Origin: Euglena gracilis
Taxonomy: Eukaryota; Euglenida; Euglenophyceae; Euglenales
DNA: 64,000 bases
Reading direction: 5' to 3'
Assembly (NCBI GenBank): GCA_039621445.1
Contig: CP154954.1
Location: forward strand, 72,051,082 to 72,115,081
The translations under genes and the position numbers were made by a program. The notes beneath the pieces are model-generated. The model had not been told where the DNA came from and did not search any database. It saw only the letters and a program-made list of their open reading frames with translations. Shown here in pieces: positions 44,401 to 56,400 of this stretch (positions within the stretch are counted from its first letter, which is position 1; each line of letters starts with the position of its first letter).

Positions 44401-47400
44401 AAAAATGGGAGTAAGAAAAATAATTATGTCCAAACCTTCAACTGTGGATATGGGGACTGATGCAATTATTAATAGGGATAAAAACATGGGCCCTGGTGGG
44501 TTGTGCTCCTCCACCAAATCCACTGTTCGCCGTCCACATTAACAAAAGTCACCGAAAATCATTGCCTGAATGGATTCAATTGTTCACAAAAATTTTTTGT
44601 GCAACAGAATTTTCCCCATTTTAGGCCATTCTAGACCATTTTTTGACCCCCACCTATAGGGGGACAAAAAGTCATTTTAGGCCATTTTAGGCCATTTTAG
44701 GTGCCTGGCTCCGGAGGGGGGGGGAGGCTGTACGGAAAGGCCTGGTTCGGGGCCCACCGCAGCACCGCTCGAGGATCTTTTTTGTCAGTGCTTTTGGCAC
44801 CAAAAGGAAATTCAAATTAAATAACCTGAAAATTGGTGCCCCCGGAAGCATGGGAAGGTCCGGTGGGGGGGGGGGGGGCGGACCACCACCCGCCTGGATG
44901 GGGTGCGGGTGGTGGTAGACCCATCACCCACCCGCGGGTATCAAATGAGGAGGAAACCCCCGGTGCCAGGAACAAAAAAAATTTGAAAGGCTTCAAAAAA
45001 AAGTCCAAAATTGTATTTTCAGGAATTTTATTCACCAAATTGAAAAAAAAACAGATGTTAAAAACCCCGGTGCAAAATGCCGGGGAAGAAAACTTTTTTG
45101 ATTTGCAGGGGGGTTCCAAAACCCCCTCGGCCTGGAGGGGGGGGGGCTACGGGGTGGTCCGAACCCATGGGGGGGGGGTTGGACCCCCCCCGAAACAAAA
45201 CCAACGCTCACTTAACACCCTGCACCCCCCTCGGTCACCAAAACTATCTCTGGGGGGTTGATAACCCCCGCACTTTCCCATACCTCCCCCCACGCACCTC
45301 CGCCAACAGAAGCCGGATCGGTCCGGCCCTGGGTGGGGTTGGCCTCCACTCCGCCTCCGCCGGCTCCGGTTCCGCGGGGGTCTCCACCACCTCTGCGCCG
45401 CGGAGCAAGGAGGCCGGCGGGCGTTTGGCGCGGGGTTGGGCGTCAGGAGAGGGGGGATATGCAACTTGGCCCTTCAAATTATACAAATCAAAAAAATGCA
45501 AAAAAAATGCAAAAAAATGCAAAAAATGCAAAAAAAATGCAAATTTCGGAAAACCTGATTATGCAAAAAAAAAATTGCAAATTATGCAAGTTGCATATTC
45601 CGCCCCCCCTGAGGCGTCGGGCAGGGCGGCCCAGGGTGGCCCATTGGGGGGTAGGGCTGCACTGGAAGGCCCGGGGAAACATCGGGCGAGGGACCAAAGG
45701 TTTTTTTTGGGTTTCGTTACCGCCTGGTGGGGGGGGGGTCGACCCCCCACCCACCACAGCATTTTCACAGATTTTTTTAATCATCCGGCACCGGGAAAAA
45801 AACTACTTTTGTCAAAAATTGGTGCTCCTGAAAATACGGGAGGAGGTGGGGGGGGTCGACCCCCCACCCACCCACCACCCTGGCTGTTTGGCCGATTCCC
45901 GTTCTGCGCTGGACCCCCCCTGGGGGGGGGGGGTCGGTCCAAGTAGTGCCCCACCGGAGGCGGGGTTTTCCTCTATTTTTGGACCTTAAAATTGATCCCC
46001 CGAAATGGGTTCCTGAGCCCCCCCAGGGGGGTGGGTGGGTGGGTGGGATCGGACCCCCCCCTCCCCCAGGGTGTCCTTAAAAAAAGCACTCCCAGACAGT
46101 GGACAGTGGACGCCATCCAGAACTGGAGAATGTACACAATACAAAACAATGCTTTTTGCGCTTTTTGTTCTGTTGGCATTGATGGTATCGGAGCATCCCC
46201 AATGGTGATGGAAGAGGATGGGGGGGAATTGATATCGGAGGACCCACAAAAAATGACCGAAAAATCGCGAAAAATGCTAAAAATAGCACCTTTTCAAAAA
46301 AATTCGGCACCTTTCGCGCCGAAAAGAATACCCCCCCCCCCCCCGAGGGGGGTTCGGCCGGACCCACCCACCCTACCCTCCCCTCCCCTCCCCGGGGGGT
46401 CCAGGACTAAAAAAAACCCGTGATCGGAGGCCATTGAAAAAAATTGCGGAAAATTGCAGAAAATTGCAGACATCAACTCCCCCCCTTGGCAAGAGTATGG
46501 ATGCCATATTTACATTATTGCCATATTTATATTACATTTGGGATTCCAAACAGCATGCACTGGCATCGTCATGTGTTGCGTTGTTTCCGGCAGCCCCACA
46601 CCTGTAACCACGCCGTCATCTTCCGTGCCGACCACCACATCATTCATCGAGTCCTGCAGCAGCGTGTTCAGCCGGGAAAGCATCAGCCGGGGGTCCTCCA
46701 GCAGCCCGGACGCGATCAGGGCGTTGTCGTAGATCTGCCGCGCGAAAGCAGTCGCTGCAATTCTCCAGGGTGAAAAAAAAATGCATTTTAGGGGACAGGT
46801 GGGAGACATGGCATAAATCTGGGAACCCCCCTCCCGGTGCTCTTCCACCACCTCCCGGAAACCACTAACCCTAACCATATACCAAACCTAAACCCAACCC
46901 TGAAACCCAATCTCTAACTAAGAAAATCACCATTCTGCACTCCCCCCACTAGGGCCGTTCGGGAAGCCCTGAAGGGGGGATCTGACCCCCCCTCTGTTGG
47001 ACCCCGCCCCACATCTGCATACAAACATAATGTGACAATTCAGGAAACAAAATTCTTGTGTTGCCCCACCCCAGTGAGTGAACAGGTGGGTTTCCGATCC
47101 CCCCTACAGTCCTGCTCCGAAAATCTCACAGGTCCTTTTTGAATGGCAAAACAAAACCATTATGGACCTGAAACCTACCCCATTCGGCTGTGTTCTTTCC
47201 ATGTGGCATGAACTCGGTGGGGGTGGGGGAGGGTGTGGGGCAGGGGGCAGGGATGTATTTCGGTTTTGAGGTGGGTGGTAGGGGGGGGGGGGCAACCTCC
47301 CGCCCCCTGGGGGTGAGGTGGTCGGTGAGGGGGAACCCGGTTGGGAGGGGTCTCTCGACTACTCAACCTCTCTTTGGTTGGTTCAAAAATAGCGGAGAGT

Positions 47401-50400
47401 TGTCTGCAAAAGGAAAAATGTCAAAAAAAAACCTGCCTTTCCTGCTCATATTTAAGCATATGGCACGTGATGGTGTTTTCCACAGGAAAAAAAATGTTCA
47501 AGAATATAAAGAATGAGCATTTTATTTTGCTAAAATTAAAGAATTTTCAATCAATTTTCCCTCCTTTTAACTGTCCAAACTTTCCCGCCCCTATTTCAAA
47601 AAACCGCATGACCACCCTTCTGACCAGCCTTGCTTCAACCAACGTGGGGGGGGGGGTGCCTCGAGCGAGTGGCATACAGCCCTGGAGGGGGGGGGGTCGG
47701 TCAGGGTTCCCGCTGTCCAGCCAGTTTTTCCCTCGATGGCCATTTTCGGGCCGACTGGTTTTTGTCTCCAGATTCCCCCCAACAGCCCCTGGAGCAGCCT
47801 GCCAGCTGGAACAACTGAAAATTGTCCACTTGGCGCCAGACATTTAATGAAATGGGTGACAGGTGGCCCAGCGGAGAAATGTGGTGGGGGGTCCTGTTCA
47901 TGGGTTTGATTCCCCCCCCCCTGGAGGGTGGGTTGGAAGGTTGGTGAATGGGTTGGGCTGCCCTCCCCCCCCCTGCTGGGCAAACATTTTCAAGGGTTTT
48001 GTCTGATTTTTGGAGGATTCTGGTTGGGAGCAGAGATTTTTTTTAATGTTTCGTGACCCGGGGGGGGGGGGCTGGTTGAGCCCCCCCCCCCCCCCGGGGG
48101 GTCGGGCCTGACCCAGCCCAAGCACACAGCTGGCCCGGTGATAGGGGTCCCAAGGGCGTTTTTTTTTGGTCCTCGTAATCTCCGCTGATAAGCCAACAAT
48201 TCAGAGATGTTTGGAGATCCTTCCGGCGCTTTGCGCCGAAATTTTTTTGCGCTTTTGACAAATTTTTGCCCAAAAGAGTGCCCAAAATGACATTTTTTGG
48301 GCTGTTTTGGGAGTCAAAATTCTTCGGCCCGGTGCTTTGCACCGGCCACAATTCGTCACCCGAATTTCACCAATGTTCAGGTGGGGGGGTGCCCCCCCCC
48401 CTCCTGGACCAGAGGGGGTCCGGGATCGAGGCTTGGGGGGGGGAGGAGTGCTTTTCGACCCAGGATGAATTTCGACGCAGGATGAGGGTTTGGGGTGGGT
48501 AGTGCTCAGGCCCCACAGCCAACCCCTGGACGTGCAATAATTCTGGCAATTTTTGCGATTTTTTTTTGGACGTCCTCCGACATCAATCCTCCCCCAGTCC
48601 ATGGCATCCTTGGACCATCGTACGTTGCCTGAAACACCAACGCAACCATTTCGAATTTTCAATTTTTAACCCCGTTTGAGCCCCAGATCTGGAAAAGAAC
48701 CCAATCAATGAGCCCCCCCCCCCAGGGGGGGGGTCGGACACACCACTGAGCAATCATTTCATTTGGAGCCGAAACCACCAACCGAACTGAGCTGGAGCCG
48801 ACACCTGCTCTGCCATCAGCCGGGCTCGCTTTTGGGCCTCCGGGTCCGCGGAGCGGGTGAGCCAGTAGAGCCGCCGGATGATGGAGTTCTTCGGGTTGTA
48901 CTCCAGCGACTGCTTGCCCATGGGCCCCTCGAACCTGGGCCCACAGCCATGCGGAAGCACTAGTTTGTTGCCCCCCCCCAATCCACCCAAAGTTTGACTT
49001 GGGGCACTTTGGGGGCACAAAATTGTGTCAAAATTGCCGAAAACTTCCGGTGCAATGCACCAGAAAGCAAAACTTGACATTTTGGATGGGTCCAGGTGGG
49101 GGGGGGGGGCACGCCAGAATCCCAGACCCAGTCACGCTCAATCACAATTAGTCACCAGGGGGGGGGGGGGGAGCGCAACATGGACCCTCAAAAAGCGCGA
49201 TGCAAAAAGCGCAAAAAAAACGCCTTCTGGTTTTTGCCTTCTGGGATTTTTTTTGGCAAGTTTGGTGACCTGGTGAAGGGGGTTGGCTGAACAGGAATTA
49301 TTGAAAACCTGTGGGCAGGCACCTATGGTCACTTCCCATTTTGGTGCTCTGGTCGGCCCTGGTCGGCCCTGGTCGGCCCTGGTCGGCCCTGGTCGGCCCT
49401 GGTCGGCCCTGGTCGGCAAATAGTCGGCCATAGGTGGGGGTATCCGTCACAGAAAAAAAGATTGTGAAAAATGACCCAAAATTACCAAAAGGGCACAAAA
49501 TGGCCAAAATGCCATAAAATATGCTCATATTGACTCAAATTAGCCCAATATTTGCCAAAAAAAAATGGCCAAAAGTGGACAAAGGCTAAAGAAAAGCTGT
49601 TTTGGCCACTGTTTTTTGCAAATCCAGAAGCTGCACCTGGCGCAAAATGCTCAAAAATGGTCAAATTGGACCAAAAAGAGACCAAAAAAATGGGCAAAAT
49701 TACAAAAACAGGTCGATAATGGCTTTAAATGGTCAAAAATGGCCCAAGAGCAGGACAAAATGGCCCAAAATTACAAGAAGTGCGCAAAAAAAAATGGCCA
49801 AAAATGGTCAAAATAGGTCAAAATTGGTGAATTATGGTGACAAATGGGCCAAAAGGGGACAAAAGCGACCTAAAATGGCCAAAAGCGACCAAAAGCAGCC
49901 AAAAGTGACAACATGAGCCAGATGAGCCAGAAAAATCTCAAAATCTGGGATAAAAATGAGCCTAATTCCTCATTCTCACTGAAAAAATGACATCAATTAG
50001 AAAAAAGTTGTGCGGTCGGCTGCGGTCGGCTGCGGTCGGCTGCGGTAACCCGCGGTCGATGCTGCCGGGCCAGCATCGCCCTGCATCGCCCAGCACCGCC
50101 CAGCATCATCAGAGGTGCTTGGTCCAGAGGGAAAGCTGCTGAATTCCTTCATCCATTCCCCTTCCATCGGCCAACCACATGCAAGTCGGCCCTGGTCGGC
50201 CCTGGTCGGCCCTGGTCGGCCCTGGTCGGAACCCCCACCTACGGGGGTCCTGAAACTCATAGTCGGCCCTGGTCGGCCCTGGTCGGCCCTGGTCGGCCAT
50301 AGGTGCCTGCCTGTGGGGGATGGATGGGTGGGTGGTGGTTGGGGGGGGGGGGAGGGGGGAGGCTTCTTTGAAGTCACACCCCAGGTGGAGGGGTTCAACC

Positions 50401-53400
50401 AGTGGAGTGGTCATCCGGACTGCCCCTAATTCCCTTCCACGGGTGGTGGCTTCCATTCCTTCCACTCCTCGGCAAATGGGGGGTTTCCTAACCCAGTGCA
50501 GAGCCTGAAAATCTTTGACCCGGAAATGTACGGGTAGAGGAGGAGGGTGGTTCGAGAGGGTCGGGGGTGAGGAGGGGGTGGGGGACCCCACTCCCCCCTC
50601 CTGGACCGGGGTGGGGGGGGTCCGGAACCCCCCACCAGGCACCTATGAAACGACTGGGCATGACCGGGCGGGACAAAGAAGCACCCAGTCCAATAGTACG
50701 GCAGGGTCCAAATAGTGCTGCACCCCCCGCCGCCGGAGGCGGCCGTCCAGTAGTGCTGCAGTGCAATACTATTTTGGGGGGGTCACCCACTCGGCCCGAC
50801 TCCCACCCCCCCTGGGGGGGGGGGGCTCGGCCGGGACCCACCCACCCGGGTCACGAAACTTAAAAAAAATGTGTGGTACAAAAAGTCTTTGCAGCTGATG
50901 ATTGTTTGTCCACTTCACGACTCCTTCAGGTCAGCATCAGAAATTCAAACCATCACACACCCCCTTTTGCCTTGCGCGTTGGCGATGGCCTTGAGGTGGC
51001 GGTACACCGTCGCTTGCTCAAACCCGGCAGCGATCACAGCGGGGCTGTCGACAAGCCGGGTTGAAGCCTGCACGGTGGCAAAAGGAGAGGATCCGGGGAG
51101 AAGGAAAAACGGTGAAATAATGACATAATAATGCAATACAATGAGGTATTCAGACAGGTGCACGTGACCTGTACATGACATGTACATAATGATGGCATAG
51201 AGGTCATGAGCAGCGTCAAAAAAGCTTGGCGTGCGGTGTGCGAGCGATGCGTATGTCATCATTTCATTGATGCTAACATGTACCCCCCCCCTTAGTCGTA
51301 TGACCGGGTTCCTGCAACCTGTGACCGGGGGGGCGGGGGTGGTCATAACACCCCCGTAACCTGCAACCTGTGACCGGGGGGTAGTCGTAAATGAGGTGGC
51401 GGTCATAGGTAAAGTGGTGTTAAATTTTTCGCAACCTGCAACCTGTGACCGGGGGGGTCATAACACCCCCATGACCTGCATACAACCTGTGACCGGGGGG
51501 TGGGCGTAAATGAGGGGTGGTCGTACGACTGGGGGGGGGGGTATGACAAAAAAAAATGGTTTCTTTCTAACAACCCCGGGGGGTTCGGTGTGTGGTGTGC
51601 CTGCCCATACCACGCGCACCCACCCAAGGGGGATGGACAATTTCTCAGGCGGCGCATCTCGCACATAAGCTTTTTCGTTGTCGATGTGCGCAAATGCGCA
51701 CATCGACATTTTTTCTTACGAAAATGACAAGATATGACCTCAAAGTCACAAAAATGTAAGCAGGATGGGGTGTGGTGCCCCAGGACGCGGACATGGAAGC
51801 AGGGACTTTGGCAAATAATGTGCCTAAGACCAGGTGTCACCGCAGCAATATGGTATACACAACACTCGGCATGTATGTTTAGAACCCCACAATGGCTGTC
51901 TCATTAACTTAGGACATCGACTGAACGATGCCTGAAATGCCTGAAATGGCTGTGTAAGAAATTGGTGGTTGGTGCGGGCAAATGCACAAATGGACAGTGT
52001 GCGCAAATGCATACACCAACCATTTGCATGACTTTGAACATTGCAATGCGTGCCAGCCGGAATTGATGTGTTTGTAAAACTGTACAAATGGTTGGTTTGT
52101 GCAAATGCGAAAACAGATTTTTCGGTCGGTTTGCGCATCTGCGCCAACCACTTGTACAACTTAACACACATTCCATTTAGAAGGAGCAGCACTACTTCAG
52201 TTTGGAAATCTTCCCCGCCCCCTTGTCGTACGACCGGGTTCCTGCAACCTGTGACCGGGGGGGGGGGTCGTAACACCCCCATTACCTGCAACCTGCGACC
52301 GGTCGTAAATGAGGGGGCGGTCGTGGGCAAGGTGGTGTTAAAATTTTTGCAACCTGTGACCGGGGGGGGGGGGTCATAACACCCCCATGACTTGCAACCT
52401 GTGACCGGGGGGTGGTGGTAAATGAGGGGTGGTCATAACACCCCCATGACCTGCAACCTGTGACCGGGGGGTGTTCGTAAATGAGGGGTGGTCGTACGAC
52501 AGGGGGGGGGGGCGGGCGGGTAAATGCGAGATATTTTGTCGAATTTAAACACAATAGAATGACCTGAATGTGGGCATCGGCAAATGGAGCTGTGAAAAAC
52601 CATTTCTTAGCCCCTGAAACATCAAAATAAACAACATTTCCAGGTTTTATCTTGAAAAACTTAGTCTAAAGGTGCCCTTCACTTAGGCGGCCGGATTCGC
52701 ACTTAAGCTTTTTTCTTTTTATTTGCGCATTTGCGCGCATTTACAATTTTTTTGATTGTGCTTTGATTCGGCTGTGAAGGTCAGGGGGGTTTGAAAACAC
52801 GTTGACAAGAGAGTGCAAAAAACGAGCGAAATTCTGTTTTTGGCTGGGAGACCCCCGGGACTTTGGCGAAAAATGGTGTTTTTGAGGGGTACTAAAATGG
52901 ACTTTGTACGTTGAAACCCCCGGGACCTTGCCGGCCAAAAGGGAAAAAAACGCAAAAAAGCACCTTAGGAACGGGACCTTTGCCGCCCTTGTTGCTCCTT
53001 TCGGCTGTGTCCCCGGGTGTGCCCGAGCTGCCAGCGGTGTGCGCCCTGGGTGTTTGCCGGACTGCTTTGCTTGCGGCGCCTTGGTGTGGTGTTTTTGGGC
53101 TGTTTGTTAAAGCGCGGGGAGGAGGTGCCGGGGGGTGTGGGTGTGGTGTGACCAAGCCGGAGGGAAGGACACAGGGGAAGGAAGGTGAGTGCGGGGTGTT
53201 GGGCAAGGGATGCGCAGAGGGGGAAGAAATGGGGTCCGAAGGGAATGAAGGGAATGAAGGGGAACGGGTGTCTTCCACCCGGCTTACACCTGGGATGCGC
53301 ACAACCAGTTGTGTGGCAAAGAACCCAGTGGAAGAAGCCAAACACTGGAAGGGCAAAATTGTGTTTATGCGCGCAATTGCGCGCATCAACATGTTTATGT

Positions 53401-56400
53401 TGATGCGCGCAATTGTGCGCATAAACACAAACATGTCCTTCAAGGATTGGGCTTTGGCACCCATGAACTGACGCCGTTGACAAACTGCGTGACATAGAGG
53501 CCCTGACGTACTGACGGGCCATCCAGTTGGTGAGTTTGTCACACTCTTTGTCAACGGCGCAAGTTTATGGGCACAAATGCGCGCACAAACAAAAATTATG
53601 TTTTATGCGCGCATTTGCGCAAATGCGCGCATAAAACATATTTTTTGTTGGTGCACGCATTTGCGCCCATAAACACAAATAAGAAAAGTGTGACGGAAAC
53701 ACAACCGTCAAACACTGACAGCAGATGTGGTTCATTTGCGCATTTGCGCGCATCACGTTGTTTGTGGGCTCAAATGCGCAAATAAACTGTATGAAGAAAC
53801 TGCACAATTTACTATGTTTATTTGCGCATTTGCGCCCACAAACAACGTGATGCGCGCAAATGCGCAAATAAACAACTAATAGAGGAGTAGAAAACGATTG
53901 CATTTGCCTCTCCTGCAACTACCCTTAGTGGCTTCTGAATGGGTTGAAAGCAAATGACCACACCGTCTCCTCCGGCATATGGTGTTATTGTGCCGTTTGT
54001 TGACCATTGACAGGTCCCACAAAAGATGGAGACATAGGATCTCTTGAAGGTGCGTGCATAGCCACCCAATAACGGTACACCTCCACCGGCACCAATTTTT
54101 GGGTCCCAAGGGCCCTGCCGCTGACCTGCGGCCTGGGCTCCGCTGTTAAATCCCCATCAGCTGCTGATGCTTCAGCACCCAACAGGCCAGCATCCACTTC
54201 CCCGGTGCAACGACACCCACCACAGCGGCCACGTTATACCCCGCAACCAGGGTGTAAGACTGGGGGTATGCCGTGGTGCCAGTGCATGGCAACCAGCAGC
54301 CGAAGAGAGGTAGCCCTCAAGCACCCGTTCCTTTGGATGCAAGGAAGCGTTGAACCTTTACCCCTGGATTGGGTGCATCAAAGCGGTGGGACCCACTCCC
54401 CCAAATTATGCACAAAAACTGGTGTTTTTTTTAACGTTTTTCAAGGGAAAAATGGCAAAAAAAACCATAAAACGGACTCCGGCCCGACACGTCCCGGGTA
54501 TTTCAGGTGCCAAATTTTGTCTTCTTGCAACGCAGTACTGTTGCAGAAAAGGTGTCCAACAGTCACAGGTCCTTTGCATCTCATCAATTCATTATGTTTA
54601 ACTGCCAAACAGATGACGCCAAAACAACAGGTCGTGTGGGCCGGGTAACAGCAGTGCAAATATACACACGTAACACAGGCAAATTTTGGCCAGTCAAATG
54701 CTGTGTTCCAGTGAACACTCCACACCACCTCTCACCACAAATTTCATCACCATGTAATTGTGGTGCAAACCATTGGTTGGCGTGAGGAATTGCGTTCGCC
54801 AGCTGTCACGGAGGAGGAGATGGTATCGCACAACTCGTGTGTGTTGGTGCGCGCATTTGCGCAAATGCGCGCACAAACGTAATTGTGATTATTTGCGCAA
54901 CTGCGCGCACCAACACGTCCATCACGTTTTTGAACCTCGTAGGGTCATGGTCCTCATTGGTGTCTTTTAACATAGAAAGTAAAAGTACATGTTGGTGGGC
55001 GCATTTGCGCAAGTAAACATAACTATGTTGGTGCGCGCATTTGCGCAAATGCGCACACCAACAAGTTTGTTTGTGCGCGCATTTGCGCCCATAAACACGT
55101 CATTTTAACATCATCGGTGTACGTTTTATTTGCGCAAATGCGCCCATAAACACAATTGTTTTTATTTGCGCAATTGCGCGCATAAACACACATCAATTGC
55201 GTGACGGCTGCCTCACGTAGTCTGTGTGTCTGTGGTGGTGTGATCTAATGAGGCCCCGTGTGTTCTCACCGGTGGCGGCAGTGTCACAGCCAGTTCAGCA
55301 CCGACATCAGCACCATTTCCAAGTGTCGTAACAAGGGGTGTGTGCCTCTCTCCTGTTTGATGTACAACAGCACAAGTCTCACCCTCAGCCCTATTCACGT
55401 CACCTGGTAAGCAGTATGCACACCAGACCACTGGGAGTTAATCCACTGGGGTGTAACGGTTCTTAAATCGTGTTCTGGGTGCCAGGGTACAGGGTCCCAG
55501 GGGTTACAAAAACATGGTACATTTGCGCAATTGTGCGCATCCAAAGGAAAAAAGCTTAAATGCGAATCCGGCCGCCTAAGCTTCACCCCCAGCATTTTAG
55601 TCTGAAAAATGAGGCACAATTCATTGGCTGAAAATGGATGTGTCTGCTGACTTGAAAATCCCTGTGTTCACGGGGACATATAATGCAATACACTGACACA
55701 CTTCATTTGACCTTCTCAGCCATACCTCACAACACCATCACTTTGAGCACAACACCTCCACAATCTGCTCTCGTCCTGTTTCCATTCTTCTCTTGTCTCA
55801 GAAGTCCCTGTTGCTAAGGCTTCCAAATGAAAAAAAGAATTTTGGTTGGTGTCCATAATTGCAAAAACCAATCATTTTAATGGTTGATGTGCGCAGTTGC
55901 GCACACCCACCTCCCAAACATCCCAGCAGTGTTCAAAAAGAGGGGGTCCAGCACCACAGGAATACAAGGGAGGTAATATCACAATTTCATAAAGTGGTCG
56001 GTGTGCGCAAATGCACACCGCCCCCAATTCCTGTTGCCAAGGCTTCAAAACCAAAAAGAATTTTGGTTGATGTCTACAATTGCGAAAAGCAATCATTTTA
56101 ATGGTTGATGTGCGCAATTGCGCACAACAACCACCCAAACATGCCAGCAGCATTCAAAAGAGAGGGTCCAGCACCTTAAGAATACAAAGGAGTAATGTCA
56201 CAATATTGTGCACATTCATTTTCTAGCTCCAAGCACACTGCCACTGGAGGCTGTTGGTTGGGTTTAAAGTGGACAGTGTGCACATCGTCCATTTTTGCCG
56301 GTGTGTTTTTTCACTTTGGGGGGACAGGTCCGGGGGTTTTTGTGGCATTCCGACCTCAAAAAAAAAAATGCAAAAAAAGACACGTAATTCCAGGGAGAGG

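Noticed and set aside
45077-45946. 289-codon plus-strand open frame
   Set aside because: It is the complement of the TRAP1 tail exon plus an A-rich TGCAAAAA array and a family F relative.
48805-48934. Frame break between two TRAP1 exons
   Set aside because: It disappears when the GTTGGT donor at 48782 is used instead of GTGTCG at 48804.
52892-53554. Pro/Ser-rich 220-codon minus frame as a possible K transposase
   Set aside because: No DDE-type or zinc-finger pattern visible; it overlaps the palindromes and looks low-complexity.
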